Positions 42,945-52,434 of a stretch of DNA of 64,000 nt are shown here, in pieces. The DNA comes from Hamadaea sp013361475 (GTDB lineage Bacteria > Actinomycetota > Actinomycetes > Mycobacteriales > Micromonosporaceae). The stretch is from assembly GCF_040654195.1 (NCBI RefSeq), contig NZ_JBFAHM010000003.1:248001-312000 (forward strand). Reading direction: 5' to 3'. A program made the translations under genes and the position numbers. Each line of letters starts with the position of its first letter. The stretch's first letter is position 1. The notes below the pieces were generated by a model, which saw nothing but the letters and a program-made list of their open reading frames with translations, made no database searches and was not told where the DNA came from.

Positions 42945-43006
42945 TGCAGATCACGGTTATGCACGCTTCCGGCGGCCCGGGAAGCCTGGGGCAACCCTGA
43001 TCTGCA
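42945..43006. repeat. Diverged relative of the conserved palindrome
   Basis: The ends TGCAGATCACGGTT and AACCCTGATCTGCA match the ends of the repeated family, but the centre (ATGCACGCTTCC...GGGAAGCCTGGGGC) is different. It lies between the regulator and aminotransferase genes on the same strand and may end the regulator transcript. Confidence 0.65.
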
Positions 43007-43014
43007 GGGAGAAC

Positions 43015-43491
43015 TCACGCGCCCCAGGAGTAGGTCTGCTTGCGCAGCTTGAGGTAGACGAAGATCTCGGCGCTGTTGACCCCGTCGACCGCGCGTACCT
43101 GCTGCATGATCTGCAGCAGGTGGTCGTCGCTGCCGGCCACGACCTCCAGCAGGATGTCGAACGAGCCGCCCGTGATCACCACGTAGTCCACCTCGTCGAT
43201 GGCGGCGATCTGATCGGCGATCGACTCGAGGTTGCCGCTCGTCTTCACCCCGACCATCGCCTGGCGGCCGAGCCCGAGTTGCAGCGGATCGGTGACGGCG
43301 ACGATCTGCATGACGCCCGCGTCGATGAGGCGCTGGACCCGCTGGCGGACGGCGGCCTCCGACAGCCCGATCGCACGACCGATCGTCGCGTACGGGCGGC
43401 GGCCGTCCTCCTGGAGCTGGGCGATGATCTGTTTGGCGACGTCGTCGAGCAGCGCGTGCTGGGCGTTGTCGAGGTGCTGCCGTGCCGCCAT
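43015..43491 (-). CDS. Lrp/AsnC family transcriptional regulator
   Basis: This 158-residue protein has an N-terminal helix-turn-helix (AKQIIAQLQEDGRRPYATIG then GLSEAAVRQRVQRLIDAGVM, residues 20-62) and a C-terminal RAM/ligand domain (RQAMVGVKTSGNLESIADQI, EVDYVVITGGSFDILLEV). AGGAGG precedes ATG 43491. It lies between the aminotransferase operon and the divergent aldehyde dehydrogenase-pot operon, so it probably senses a polyamine breakdown product and controls both. The ligand is not known. Confidence 0.93.
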   Translation of the reverse strand: MAARQHLDNAQHALLDDVAKQIIAQLQEDGRRPYATIGRAIGLSEAAVRQRVQRLIDAGVMQIVAVTDPLQLGLGRQAMVGVKTSGNLESIADQIAAIDEVDYVVITGGSFDILLEVVAGSDDHLLQIMQQVRAVDGVNSAEIFVYLKLRKQTYSWGA

Positions 43492-43703
43492 CGATCCTCC
43501 TGTGATGCGTCGGAACCGTGTCGCGGATCGCGTCGTCCGTGTCACGTCCGGCGGTCGCCGTAACGAAACCGCAATCTTGAACCGCAATTCTCGCGTAATC
43601 CGTTGTCTAAGTCGATAACTGCAACGGAATCACTTGTGAACTGCGCCACGTCATGCCAGTATCAGGCGCACACGATACCGTCGGCGCTGCTGGGAGGCGG
43701 TCC

Positions 43704-45134
43704 ATGGGCTTTCAGGTCGTCAATCCGGCCGACGGTTCCGTCGTCACGGAGTACGAACCCGCCGGACCGGCCGAGGTGGACGCGGCGGTGGCCGCGGCCC
43801 GCGCGGCGTACGCCGAATGGTCGCGCACCACTCCGGCCGAGCGGTCGGCGGCGTTGACCCGGCTGGCCGGGGTCCTCACCGACCGGGCCGACGAGTTCGC
43901 CCAGGTCGAGGTGAGCCAGACGGGCAAGCCCATCCGGCTCGCCACCGAGTTCGACGTCCCCGGCACGATCGACAACACCGCGTTCTTCGCCGGGGCCGCC
44001 CGGCACCTGGAGGGCAAGGCGGCCGCGGAGTACTCCGCCGACCACACCAGCCTGATCCGCCGGGAGCCGATCGGTGTCGTCGGCTCGATCGCGCCGTGGA
44101 ACTATCCGCTGCAGATGGCGGCTTGGAAGATCCTGCCGGCCATCGCGGCGGGCAACACGATCGTCCTCAAGCCCGCCGAGATCACCCCGCTCACGAGCCT
44201 CCTGTTCGAGCAGGCGGCAGTGGACGCGGGGATTCCGGCCGGTGTCGTGAACGTCGTGGCCGGGCGCGGCCCGGTCGCGGGAACCGCCCTGGTCGAGCAT
44301 CCCGACATCGACATGGTCAGCTTCACCGGGTCGACGGCGGTCGGCCGCCGAGTCGGGGCGGCCGCAGCCGGCGCGGTCAAACGCGTACACCTCGAACTCG
44401 GGGGCAAGGCGCCGTTCGTCGTCTTCGGCGACGCCGACCTGGAGGCAGCCGCCCGTGGGGCCGTCGCCGCGTCGCTGATCAACACCGGTCAGGACTGCAC
44501 GGCGGCGACTCGGGCGTACGTGGCCCGGCCGCTCTTCGGGGCATTCGTGGACCGGGTCGCCGAGCTGATGGCCGGCGTACGCCTGGGCGACCCGACCGAT
44601 CCGGCGACCGATCTCGGCCCCTTGGTCTCCTTCGCCCAGCGTGACCGGGTCGCCGGGTTCGTGGAACGTGCCCTGGAGAGCGGGGCGAAAGCCGTGACCG
44701 GCGGCGGCGCGCCCACGACGGAGAACCTGGCGAAGGGTGCGTACTACCAGCCGACTCTGATCGTGGGGGCGGCTCAGGACAGCGAGATCGTGCAGGACGA
44801 GGTCTTCGGGCCGGTTCTCACGGTCCTGCCGTTCGACACCGACGACGAGGCGCTCGCCTTGGCCAACGACACCCCGTACGGCCTGGCGGCGAGCGTCTGG
44901 ACCCGCGACGTGCACCGCGCGCTGCGCGGCTCCCGGGAGCTGCGAGCCGGCTGCGTGTGGGTCAACGACCACATTCCGATCATCAGCGAGATGCCGCACG
45001 GCGGCTTCCGGCGCTCCGGCTTCGGCAAAGACATGTCGGCGTACGCCTTCGAGGAGTACACGCAGGTCAAGCACGTGATGCTGGAGGTCACCGGGGTTGC
45101 CGCCAAGCCGTGGCAGAGCACTATATTTCGTTAG
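43704..45134 (+). CDS. Gamma-aminobutyraldehyde dehydrogenase-type enzyme
   Basis: This 476-residue NAD-dependent aldehyde dehydrogenase probably oxidises 4-aminobutanal to GABA. The substrate-side signature NTGQDCTAATRAYV contains the catalytic cysteine, and HLELGGKAPFVVF holds the general-base glutamate. IAPWNYPLQMAAWKILPAIAAGNT forms the cofactor fold, and VNDHIPIISEMPHGGFRRSGFG closes the site. The GQDCTA form is characteristic of aminobutyraldehyde enzymes. GGGAGG precedes ATG 43704. It heads an operon with the pot importer and has a paralogue at 54426. Confidence 0.9.
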   Translation: MGFQVVNPADGSVVTEYEPAGPAEVDAAVAAARAAYAEWSRTTPAERSAALTRLAGVLTDRADEFAQVEVSQTGKPIRLATEFDVPGTIDNTAFFAGAARHLEGKAAAEYSADHTSLIRREPIGVVGSIAPWNYPLQMAAWKILPAIAAGNTIVLKPAEITPLTSLLFEQAAVDAGIPAGVVNVVAGRGPVAGTALVEHPDIDMVSFTGSTAVGRRVGAAAAGAVKRVHLELGGKAPFVVFGDADLEAAARGAVAASLINTGQDCTAATRAYVARPLFGAFVDRVAELMAGVRLGDPTDPATDLGPLVSFAQRDRVAGFVERALESGAKAVTGGGAPTTENLAKGAYYQPTLIVGAAQDSEIVQDEVFGPVLTVLPFDTDDEALALANDTPYGLAASVWTRDVHRALRGSRELRAGCVWVNDHIPIISEMPHGGFRRSGFGKDMSAYAFEEYTQVKHVMLEVTGVAAKPWQSTIFR

Positions 45135-45210
45135 CCCCGCCCGCGTTGACACGCGGCCCGACCAAGCCCCCAACCGGTACCAGCCCCCGCCTGAAGACAA
45201 GGACCCTCAG

Positions 45211-46455
45211 ATGCGCTCGTCTTCCCGTAAGCCTCTGTCCCCGGAGGCGAAAGCGCTGCTCGACGCCATGCCGACGCGACGCGGTCTGCTCCGCGGCGTG
45301 GCCGCCGGCGGCGCCCTGGCCCTGACCGGCGGCGCGTTGGCCGCCTGTGGCACCAAGGGCAAGAACCCGACCGCCGCGACGAGCAGCGCCGCCAAGGTCT
45401 GCGCGACGCCCGACGTCTCGGCCACCGAGCGCAAACTGATCTTCTCGAACTGGGTCGAGTACATGGACACCGACGAGAAGAACGCGAGCAAGCACCCGAC
45501 GCTGGACGCGTTCAAGGCCAAGACCGGCATCGAGGTGACCTACCGCGAGGACATCAACGACAACGACGAGTTCTACGGCAAGATCCGGACGCAGCTCACC
45601 GAGTGTCAGGCGATCGAGCCCGACGTGGTGGTCTTCACCGACTGGATGGCCGCGAAGCTGATCAAGGCCAACCAGGTCGCGAAGTTCGAGCCGACCAAGG
45701 TGGCCAACTTCCAGAAGAACCTGGCCCCGTCGCTCAAGGGCCGCGCGTTCGACCCGGAGATGGTGTACGCCGCCCCGTGGCAGTCCGGCTTCACCGGCAT
45801 CGGCTACAACGCCAAGGTCGTCAAGACGCCGGTCAAGAGCATCGACGAGCTGCTGACCCGGGCCGACCTCAAGGGCAAGGTCTCGGTCATGACCGAGCTG
45901 AACGACACGATGGGCCTGATCCTGCTGTCGATCGGCAAGGACCCCGCCAACTTCACCGCGGCCGACTACGACGCGGCGATCGACAAGCTGAAGAAGGCGG
46001 TCGACTCCGGCCAGATCCGCCGGGTCGCGGGCAACGACTACCTGACCGACCTGGCCAAGGGCGACGTCGGGGCCTGCATCGGCTGGTCCGGCGACGTGAT
46101 CGCGACCGGCGCGGACGACGAGAACGTCAAGTACGTCATCCCCGAGGAGGGGCAGATGTACTGGTCGGACAACATGCTGATCCCGATCACCTCGACGCAC
46201 GCGTCCAATGCGATGGCGCTCATCGACTACTACTACGACCCCAAGGTGGCCGCGGAGCTGGCCGCGTGGGTCAACTACATCTGCCCGGTGGCCGGCGCCC
46301 AGGCGGCGATGAAGGACATCGACCCCGATCTGGTCGAGGACAGCTTCATCTTCCCGACCGACACCGAGCTGTCGAAGGCGCACGCGTTCATGACGCTGGC
46401 CGACGACGTCCGCAAGGACTACGAGCGCAAGTTCCGCGCCGTGATCGGGGCCTGA
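45211..46455 (+). CDS. potD: Polyamine ABC transporter substrate-binding lipoprotein
   Basis: This 414-residue periplasmic-type binding protein is anchored outside the membrane. It has a twin-arginine motif (PTRRGLLRG) and a lipobox with the lipidated cysteine in GGALAACGTKG near residue 45. The PotD core is visible in KLIFSNWVEYMD, VTYREDINDNDEFYGKIRTQL, DVVVFTDWMAAKLI and IGWSGDVIATGADDENVKYVIP. It binds putrescine and/or spermidine. I chose ATG 45211, which has AAGGA upstream; the frame is open into the aldehyde dehydrogenase end. It is followed after 6 bases by potA. Confidence 0.94.
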   Translation: MRSSSRKPLSPEAKALLDAMPTRRGLLRGVAAGGALALTGGALAACGTKGKNPTAATSSAAKVCATPDVSATERKLIFSNWVEYMDTDEKNASKHPTLDAFKAKTGIEVTYREDINDNDEFYGKIRTQLTECQAIEPDVVVFTDWMAAKLIKANQVAKFEPTKVANFQKNLAPSLKGRAFDPEMVYAAPWQSGFTGIGYNAKVVKTPVKSIDELLTRADLKGKVSVMTELNDTMGLILLSIGKDPANFTAADYDAAIDKLKKAVDSGQIRRVAGNDYLTDLAKGDVGACIGWSGDVIATGADDENVKYVIPEEGQMYWSDNMLIPITSTHASNAMALIDYYYDPKVAAELAAWVNYICPVAGAQAAMKDIDPDLVEDSFIFPTDTELSKAHAFMTLADDVRKDYERKFRAVIGA

Positions 46456-46461
46456 CGTCCC

Positions 46462-47625
46462 ATGTCTGTCGCCCCCACCCCGGTCGCGGCCTCGCCCGCC
46501 GCGACCGGCGTCGCGCCCACCGGCGGCCTGACTCTCGCCGGCGTGACGAAGCGCTTCGGCGCGTTCGTCGCGGTCGACGACCTGGGCCTGCATATTCCGG
46601 AGGGCTCGTTCTTCGCCCTGCTCGGCGCTTCGGGCTGCGGGAAGACCACGACGCTGCGCATGGTCGCCGGGCTGGAGGAGCCGACCGCCGGCTCCATCAC
46701 CCTGGGCGGTAAGGACATCACCCGCATGCGGCCGCATCAGCGGCCGGTCAACACGGTCTTCCAGAGCTACGCCCTCTTCCCGCACATGACGGTCGAGCAG
46801 AACGTGGCGTTCGGCCTCCAGCAGCGCAAGGTCAAGCGGGCCGAGATCAAGCCGGCCGTCCGGGCGATGCTGGAGCTGGTCCAGCTGGCCGACTACGGCC
46901 ACCGCCGCCCGGCTCAGCTCTCCGGTGGGCAACAGCAGCGGGTCGCACTGGCCCGCGCGCTCGTGAACCACCCCCAGGTGCTGCTGCTCGACGAGCCGCT
47001 CGGCGCCCTCGACCTCAAGCTCCGCCGCCAGATGCAGATCGAGCTGAAGCGGATCCAGACCGAGGTCGGCCTGACCTTCGTGCACGTCACGCACGACCAG
47101 GAGGAGGCCATGACGATGGCCGACACCGTCGCCGTGATGAACGCCGGGCGGATCGAGCAGCTCGGCGCGCCGACCGAGATCTACGAATTCCCGGCCAGCA
47201 CCTTCGTCGCGAACTTCCTCGGGCAGTCCAACCTGCTCACCGCGAACGCGCACGGTCCGTCGGGCGACGACGTCGCGGTGGAGGCGTACGGCTCGCGGTT
47301 CGCGGTGCCCGCGGCCCGGTCGCGGGTCACCTCTGGTCCCGCTCATCTAGGGGTACGCCCAGAGAAGCTGCACGTGACCACCGAAGTAGCGCCCGACGGT
47401 CACAACGCCGTGCCCGGGGTCATCACCGACTCCTCCTACGTCGGAGTGTCGACGCAGTACCTGGTCCGCGCACCGTGGGGCGACGAACTGGCGGTCTTCG
47501 CCCCCAACTCGGGGACCGGCGGCCCACTGCATCCGGGCACCGAGGTGACGGTGCACTGGCATCCCGCCCACTCGTTCCTGCTCGCGCCCGAATCCAGCGC
47601 CGAGTCCGGTGTGGAGCCGGCGTGA
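46462..47625 (+). CDS. potA: Polyamine ABC transporter ATP-binding protein
   Basis: This 387-residue ATPase energises polyamine import at the inner face of the membrane. It shows Walker A GASGCGKTTTLRMVAGLEEP near residues 55-75, signature LSGGQQQRVALARAL near 153 and Walker B VLLLDEPLGALDLKLRRQMQ near 174. The switch histidine is in THDQEEAMTMAD, and a C-terminal TOBE-type domain (LGVRPEKLHV) follows. An N-terminal extension of about 25 Ala/Pro/Thr residues precedes the domain. Its stop overlaps the potB start by 4 bases. Confidence 0.96.
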   Translation: MSVAPTPVAASPAATGVAPTGGLTLAGVTKRFGAFVAVDDLGLHIPEGSFFALLGASGCGKTTTLRMVAGLEEPTAGSITLGGKDITRMRPHQRPVNTVFQSYALFPHMTVEQNVAFGLQQRKVKRAEIKPAVRAMLELVQLADYGHRRPAQLSGGQQQRVALARALVNHPQVLLLDEPLGALDLKLRRQMQIELKRIQTEVGLTFVHVTHDQEEAMTMADTVAVMNAGRIEQLGAPTEIYEFPASTFVANFLGQSNLLTANAHGPSGDDVAVEAYGSRFAVPAARSRVTSGPAHLGVRPEKLHVTTEVAPDGHNAVPGVITDSSYVGVSTQYLVRAPWGDELAVFAPNSGTGGPLHPGTEVTVHWHPAHSFLLAPESSAESGVEPA

Positions 47626-48551
47626 GCGCGGTCATCACCACCCCGTCGGGCGGGCCGGCGGGCGGCGACGTCTACGAGCCGCCGCCGGAGCCGGTCGCGG
47701 GCGCGAAGCGACGCTCGTGGGTGCCTTACCTTCAGCTGTTCCCGGGCTGGCTCTGGCTGGTCCTCTTCTTCGCCCTGCCGGTGGCCCTGTTGGCCCAGTC
47801 GACCCTGTGGGATCCGGCCGGCAGCCTCGAAGAGGGCTACGAGCTGACCTGGCGGTGGCAGAACTTCACCGACGGCATCTCGACCTACTCCGACCAGTTC
47901 CTGCGGTCGCTCGGGTACGCCCTGGTCGCCACGATCCTGTGCCTGATCATCGGCTACCCGTTGGCGTACGCGATCGCGCTGAAGGCGGGCCGCTGGCGGA
48001 ACCTGATGCTCGTCGGCGTCATCGCCCCGTTCTTCACCAGCTTCCTCGTGCGTACGCTCGCCTGGAAGACGATCCTGTCCGATCACGGCTGGGTGATGGA
48101 CGTGCTGCGGACGACGCCGTTCTTCGGCCCGGACGATCGGCTGCTGGCGACCCCGTTCGCGGTCATCGCCGGGCTGACCTACAACTTCCTGCCGTTCATG
48201 GTCCTGCCCCTGTACGCCTCTCTCGGCAAGCTGGATCCCCGGCTCCTCGAAGCGGCCGGCGACCTGTACGCCCACCCGATCAAGTCCTTCTTCCGGGTGA
48301 CCCTGCCGCTGTCGATGCCGGGGGTCGTCGGCGGGACGCTGATGACGTTCATCCCGGCTACCGGCGACTACATCAACGCCGAGCTGCTGGGCAGCCCGGC
48401 GACCACGATGATCGGCAACGTCATCCAGTCGCAGTACCTGAGGGTCGGCGACATCCCGGTCGCGGCGGCCCTGTCGTTCACCCTGATGGCGGGCATTCTG
48501 ATCCTGGTCGCGATCTACGTCGCGATCTCCGGCACCGACGAGGTGGTCTAG
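47622..48551 (+). CDS. potB: Polyamine ABC transporter permease (PotB-like)
   Basis: This 309-residue membrane protein has six probable helices. The first is at PGWLWLVLFFALPVALLAQS near residue 38, and the ATPase-contact loop is LDPRLLEAAGDLYAHPIKSFFRVTLPLS near 205-230 (EAA motif). The GTG start at 47622 lies within the potA stop region. A Pro-rich cytoplasmic N-terminus of about 30 residues precedes the first helix. It pairs with PotC to form the channel. Confidence 0.95.
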   Translation: MSAVITTPSGGPAGGDVYEPPPEPVAGAKRRSWVPYLQLFPGWLWLVLFFALPVALLAQSTLWDPAGSLEEGYELTWRWQNFTDGISTYSDQFLRSLGYALVATILCLIIGYPLAYAIALKAGRWRNLMLVGVIAPFFTSFLVRTLAWKTILSDHGWVMDVLRTTPFFGPDDRLLATPFAVIAGLTYNFLPFMVLPLYASLGKLDPRLLEAAGDLYAHPIKSFFRVTLPLSMPGVVGGTLMTFIPATGDYINAELLGSPATTMIGNVIQSQYLRVGDIPVAAALSFTLMAGILILVAIYVAISGTDEVV

Positions 48552-49379
48552 ATGCGCCGCTTCCGGAGATGGGTCGCCGACCACTGGATCATGGGCGTCG
48601 GGCTGGTCGTCCTGGCGTACATGGCGTTGCCGATCGCCGTCATCGCGCTGCTCTCCTTCAATCAGCCCGAATCCAACAAGACGACGTACCTGCTCGACGA
48701 CTCCGGGGTGAACTGGACCCTGAACAACTGGGCGAACATCTGTAGTGGCGCCGACGACATGTGCGGCTCGCTCTGGGTCAGCCTCCGGGTCGGGTTCATC
48801 GCCACCGTGATCGCCACGATCCTCGGTACGCTCATCGCGTTCGCCCTGGTCCGGCACCGGTTCTTCGGCCGGTCGGCGATGAACGTGCTGATCTTCCTGC
48901 CGATGGCGACGCCCGAGATCGTGATGGGCTCGTCACTGCTGACCCTGTTCGTCTCCGCGCAGGTCGACCTCGGATTCGCTACCATCGTGATCGCACATGT
49001 GATGTTCTGTATCTCGTTCGTGGTGGTGACGGTGAAGGCGCGGCTGGCGGGGCTCGACCCCCGGCTTCAGGAGGCGGCGATGGACCTCTATGCCACGCCG
49101 TTCGCCACCTTCCGCCGGGTCACGCTGCCACTGGTCATGCCGGGCATCGTCAGCGCCGCCCTGCTGAGCTTCTCGCTCTCGTTCGACGACTACATCATCA
49201 CCACGTTCAACAGCGGCGGCGTACGCACCTTCCCGCTGTTCGTCTGGGGCGCCAACCAGCGCGGCATTCCGCCGCAGGTCAACGCGATCGCGACGGGCAT
49301 GTTCCTGATCGCGTTCGTCATCGTCGCCGTCGGGCAGCTTCGCAACGCCCGCCGGTCGCGTCGCGCCGCCACTTCCTAA
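48552..49379 (+). CDS. potC: Polyamine ABC transporter permease (PotC-like)
   Basis: This 275-residue second permease has about six helices. The EAA loop is LDPRLQEAAMDLYATPFATFRRVTLPLV near residues 175-200 and ISAALLSFSLSFDDYIITTF-like sequence follows, typical of PotC. It starts immediately after the potB stop, so the four import genes are one unit. A strong hairpin 12 bases after the stop ends the operon. Confidence 0.95.
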   Translation: MRRFRRWVADHWIMGVGLVVLAYMALPIAVIALLSFNQPESNKTTYLLDDSGVNWTLNNWANICSGADDMCGSLWVSLRVGFIATVIATILGTLIAFALVRHRFFGRSAMNVLIFLPMATPEIVMGSSLLTLFVSAQVDLGFATIVIAHVMFCISFVVVTVKARLAGLDPRLQEAAMDLYATPFATFRRVTLPLVMPGIVSAALLSFSLSFDDYIITTFNSGGVRTFPLFVWGANQRGIPPQVNAIATGMFLIAFVIVAVGQLRNARRSRRAATS

Positions 49380-49390
49380 GTCTTCTTCTC

Positions 49391-49429
49391 AGCCAGTACC
49401 GCCGCGTGTTCCGTGCGGCGGTACTGGCT
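49391..49429 (+). terminator. Terminator hairpin after potC
   Basis: A perfect 15-bp stem (49391-49405 with 49415-49429) has a 9-base loop. The remaining gap to 49632 shows only a purine-rich ribosome-binding region near 49611-49622. Confidence 0.85.
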
Positions 49430-49632
49430 TACCTATTTCGTGCGCCGCTTTCGGCGTACCCATATATGACTTCGCGGCCCCGCCGCCGAACGCCCGAGGG
49501 CGCGCCGGACGGGGAACCACCGCGGACCCGCAGGTAGCCGCACTGCGGGAGACGCCGATCGAGGGGCTCGACCGGCACGTACAAGAACCACACGCGCGGG
49601 CGTGTGCGAGAGAAGGAGAAGGTGATCGGCTC

Positions 49633-51060
49633 ATGCGAGCCAAAGGATCAGATCTGTGGGCGTCGGCCCTGCGAGACGCAGCACCGACGCCGTACTGGAC
49701 GGACCGGCCGGACCGGCCCGTCGCCCGCGAGCCGCTGAGCGGGGTGGAGACCACCGACCTGGTGGTCATCGGCGGTGGGTACAGCGGGCTGTGGACGGCC
49801 CTGCTGGCCAAGGAACGTGACCCGCACCGCGACGTGGTGCTGGTCGAGGCCGGACTCTGCGGCGACGCCGCCTCCGGCCGCAACGGTGGATTCTGCGCGG
49901 CGAGCCTGACCCACGGGCTGGCCAACGGCGCCGAGCGCTTCGGGGCCGAGGTGGCCCGGCTGGAGCGACTGGGCCGGCAGAACCTCGACGAGATCGAGCA
50001 GACGATTCGGCGGTACGGCATCGAGTGCGACTGGGAGCGCACCGGTGAACTCTCCGTGGCCGTCGAGCCCTATCAGGTGGCCGAGCTTCGCTCGGCGGCC
50101 GAGGACGCCCTGGACTACGGCCACGACGTGGCCTATCTGGACCAGGACGAGGTGCAGGCCGAGGTGCATTCGCCGACCTACCTCGCGGGGTTGTGGGATC
50201 GCGATCGGGTGGCCATGGTGGACCCGGCCAAGCTGGCCTGGGGTCTCCGCGCGGCCGCGTTGTCCGCCGGGGTCCGGATCTATGAGGACTCTCCGGCGGT
50301 GAAGCTGTCGCGCGACGGCTCGCCCGGTGCCGGCTCCGGCGTCGCGGTCTACACGCCGCTGGGAGTGGTACGCGCACAGCACGCCGCTCTGGCGACCAAC
50401 GCGTTTCCGCTGCTCCGGCGGTTAAGACGGTATCTGGTTCCGGTCTACGACTACGCGCTGATGACGGCGCCGTTGACCGCCGGGCAACTGGAGTCGATCG
50501 GCTGGCGTAACCGGCAGGGGCTGGGCGACCTGGCGAACCAGTTCCACTACTACCGGATCACCCCGGACGGCCGGATCCTCTTCGGCGGATACGACGCGAT
50601 CTACCACTTCGGCAATCGCATCTCCGTGTCCCTGGAACGCCGGACCGCCACGTTCGAGACGTTGGCCGCGCACTTCTTCGAGACCTTCCCGCAGCTGGCC
50701 GGTTCGGTGACGTTCAGCCACGCCTGGGGCGGGGTGATCGACACCTGCACCCGGTTCTGCCCGTTCTTCGGCACGGCCATGTCCGGGCGAGTGGCGTACG
50801 CCGCCGGATACACGGGGCTCGGCGTCGGGGCGACCCGCTTCGGCGCTCAGGTCATGCTCGACCTGCTGAGCGGGGCCGACTCGGAACGCACGCGCCTGCG
50901 GTTCGTGCGTACGCGGCCCATTCCGTTCCCGCCCGAGCCCTTCCGCTCCGTCGGCATCGGACTGACCCGGTGGTCGCTGGCCCGTGCCGATGCTCGGCAG
51001 GGCCGCCGCAACCTGTGGCTGCGCACCCTCGACCGCGCCGGCCTCGGCTTCGACTCCTAA
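49633..51060 (+). CDS. FAD-dependent oxidoreductase (DAO/gamma-glutamylputrescine oxidase-like)
   Basis: This 475-residue flavoprotein has the FAD-binding start TDLVVIGGGYSGLWTALLA near residue 43. DAASGRNGGFCAASLTHGLA follows near 83, and the C-terminal GRVAYAAGYTGLGVGATRFG completes the flavin site. It shares the SGRNGG motif and general layout with the protein at 40222. Another common feature is a short N-terminal stretch with a Trp just before the Rossmann fold (SYWEATGGPV there, PYWTDRPDRPV here). It probably oxidises a polyamine derivative. AGAAGGAGAAGG precedes the ATG. It sits downstream of the pot operon but behind a terminator, so it has its own promoter. Confidence 0.9.
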   Translation: MRAKGSDLWASALRDAAPTPYWTDRPDRPVAREPLSGVETTDLVVIGGGYSGLWTALLAKERDPHRDVVLVEAGLCGDAASGRNGGFCAASLTHGLANGAERFGAEVARLERLGRQNLDEIEQTIRRYGIECDWERTGELSVAVEPYQVAELRSAAEDALDYGHDVAYLDQDEVQAEVHSPTYLAGLWDRDRVAMVDPAKLAWGLRAAALSAGVRIYEDSPAVKLSRDGSPGAGSGVAVYTPLGVVRAQHAALATNAFPLLRRLRRYLVPVYDYALMTAPLTAGQLESIGWRNRQGLGDLANQFHYYRITPDGRILFGGYDAIYHFGNRISVSLERRTATFETLAAHFFETFPQLAGSVTFSHAWGGVIDTCTRFCPFFGTAMSGRVAYAAGYTGLGVGATRFGAQVMLDLLSGADSERTRLRFVRTRPIPFPPEPFRSVGIGLTRWSLARADARQGRRNLWLRTLDRAGLGFDS

Positions 51061-51070
51061 GTTTTTTTGC

Positions 51071-51134
51071 GCGCGATCATGAGCTAACGGACGTGCTCGA
51101 CCGGCGTGTCGTGTCCGTAGATCCATGATCGCGC
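51071..51134. repeat. Imperfect GATCATG inverted repeat
   Basis: GCGCGATCATG (51071-51081) pairs with CATGATCGCGC (51124-51134). The inner part pairs partly (ACGGAC with GTCCGT). It lies between two genes on the same strand. Confidence 0.7.
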
Positions 51135-51156
51135 TCCTCCCAGAAGGAACTTGATC

Positions 51157-52380
51157 ATGCGCATACTTCTCGTCGGCGCGGGCGGCGTCGGCAGCGCCGC
51201 CGCCGCCATCGCAGCCCGCCGCGACTTCTTCGACCTCTTGGTGGTCGCCGACTACTCCCTGGCCCGCGCCCAGCGAGCCGTCTCCGGACTGGACAAGCGG
51301 TTCCAAGCCGCGCAGGTGGACGCCTCGTCCGCGTACGCGATCGCTGCTCTCTGCCGCGAGCACGAAATCACACACGTCCTCAACGCAGTCGATCCCCGGT
51401 TCGTCATGCCGATCTTCGACGGGGCGTACGCCGCCGGCGCCCACTATCTCGACATGGCGATGTCGTTGTCTCAGCCCCATCCGTCGCTGCCCTACGAGCG
51501 GACCGGCGTCAAACTGGGCGACGAACAGTTCGCCGCAGCCGTCGAGTGGCAGGCGGCCGACCGGCTCGCCCTCGTCGGCATCGGCGTCGAACCCGGGCTC
51601 TCCGACGTCTTCGCCCGGTACGCCGCCGACCATCTGTTCACCGAGATCGACGAGATCGGCGTACGCGACGGGTCGAACATCACCGTCGACGGCTACGAGT
51701 TCGCGCCCAGCTTCTCGATCTGGACGACGATCGAGGAGTGCCTGAACCCGCCGGTGGTGTGGGAGAAGGACCGGGGCTGGTTCACCACCGAACCGTTCTC
51801 CGAGCCGGAGGTCTTCGACTTCCCCGAGGGCATCGGCCCGGTCGAGTGCGTCAACGTCGAGCACGAGGAGGTTCTGCTGATCCCGCGATGGGTGGACGCG
51901 CGGCGGGTCACCTTCAAATACGGGCTGGGCGCGGAGTTCATCGACGTGCTGAAGACGATCCACAAGCTCGGCCTGGACTCCACCAAACCCGTACGCGTCG
52001 GCGGCGTCGACGTCTCCCCACGGGACGTGCTGGCCGCCCGGCTGCCCGATCCGGCGACCCTGGGCGACCGGATGCGGGGCAAGACCTGCGCCGGCACCCT
52101 GGTCACCGGGGTCGGCCGCGACGGTGAACCGCTGGAGGCCTACCTCTACCACGTCGTCGACAACGAATGGTCGATGCGGGAGTACGGCCATCAGGCGGTG
52201 GTCTGGCAGACCGCGGTGAACCCCGTGATCGCGCTGGAACTGCTCGCGGCGGGGACCTGGTCCGGCGTCGGCGTCCTGGGTCCGGAGGCGTTCGAGCCGA
52301 CTGCCTTCCTCGACAAGCTCAAGGAGTACGGCACTCCGTGGGGCCTGCGAGTCGGCGGCTCCCAACTCGCCACCCACTAA
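51157..52380 (+). CDS. Saccharopine dehydrogenase-like protein
   Basis: This 407-residue protein has an N-terminal Rossmann fold (MRILLVGAGGVGSAAAAIAA) and a saccharopine dehydrogenase-type C-terminal domain (GIGVEPGLSDVFARYAADHL, AYLYHVVDNEW, WQTAVNPVIALELLAAGTW). Relatives reduce or oxidise imine-type secondary amines such as carboxynorspermidine. In a polyamine block a carboxyspermidine-type or similar reaction is plausible but unproven. I chose ATG 51157, with AGAAGGA 8 bases upstream; a TTG two codons earlier is in frame. A perfect hairpin follows the stop. Confidence 0.85.
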   Translation: MRILLVGAGGVGSAAAAIAARRDFFDLLVVADYSLARAQRAVSGLDKRFQAAQVDASSAYAIAALCREHEITHVLNAVDPRFVMPIFDGAYAAGAHYLDMAMSLSQPHPSLPYERTGVKLGDEQFAAAVEWQAADRLALVGIGVEPGLSDVFARYAADHLFTEIDEIGVRDGSNITVDGYEFAPSFSIWTTIEECLNPPVVWEKDRGWFTTEPFSEPEVFDFPEGIGPVECVNVEHEEVLLIPRWVDARRVTFKYGLGAEFIDVLKTIHKLGLDSTKPVRVGGVDVSPRDVLAARLPDPATLGDRMRGKTCAGTLVTGVGRDGEPLEAYLYHVVDNEWSMREYGHQAVVWQTAVNPVIALELLAAGTWSGVGVLGPEAFEPTAFLDKLKEYGTPWGLRVGGSQLATH

Positions 52381-52387
52381 TAGCATT

Positions 52388-52424
52388 GCGGCGGCGTCCC
52401 TGATCGCATCAGGGACGCCGCCGC
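52388..52424. terminator. Bidirectional terminator hairpin
   Basis: A perfect 16-bp stem (52388-52403 with 52409-52424) with a 5-base loop lies between convergent genes. Confidence 0.85.
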
Positions 52425-52434
52425 TCGATGGTCG

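Noticed and set aside
51061..51134. T-tract plus hairpin as an intrinsic terminator for the oxidoreductase gene
   Set aside because: The run of T lies before the hairpin rather than after it, in the direction of transcription, so the classic arrangement is not met.
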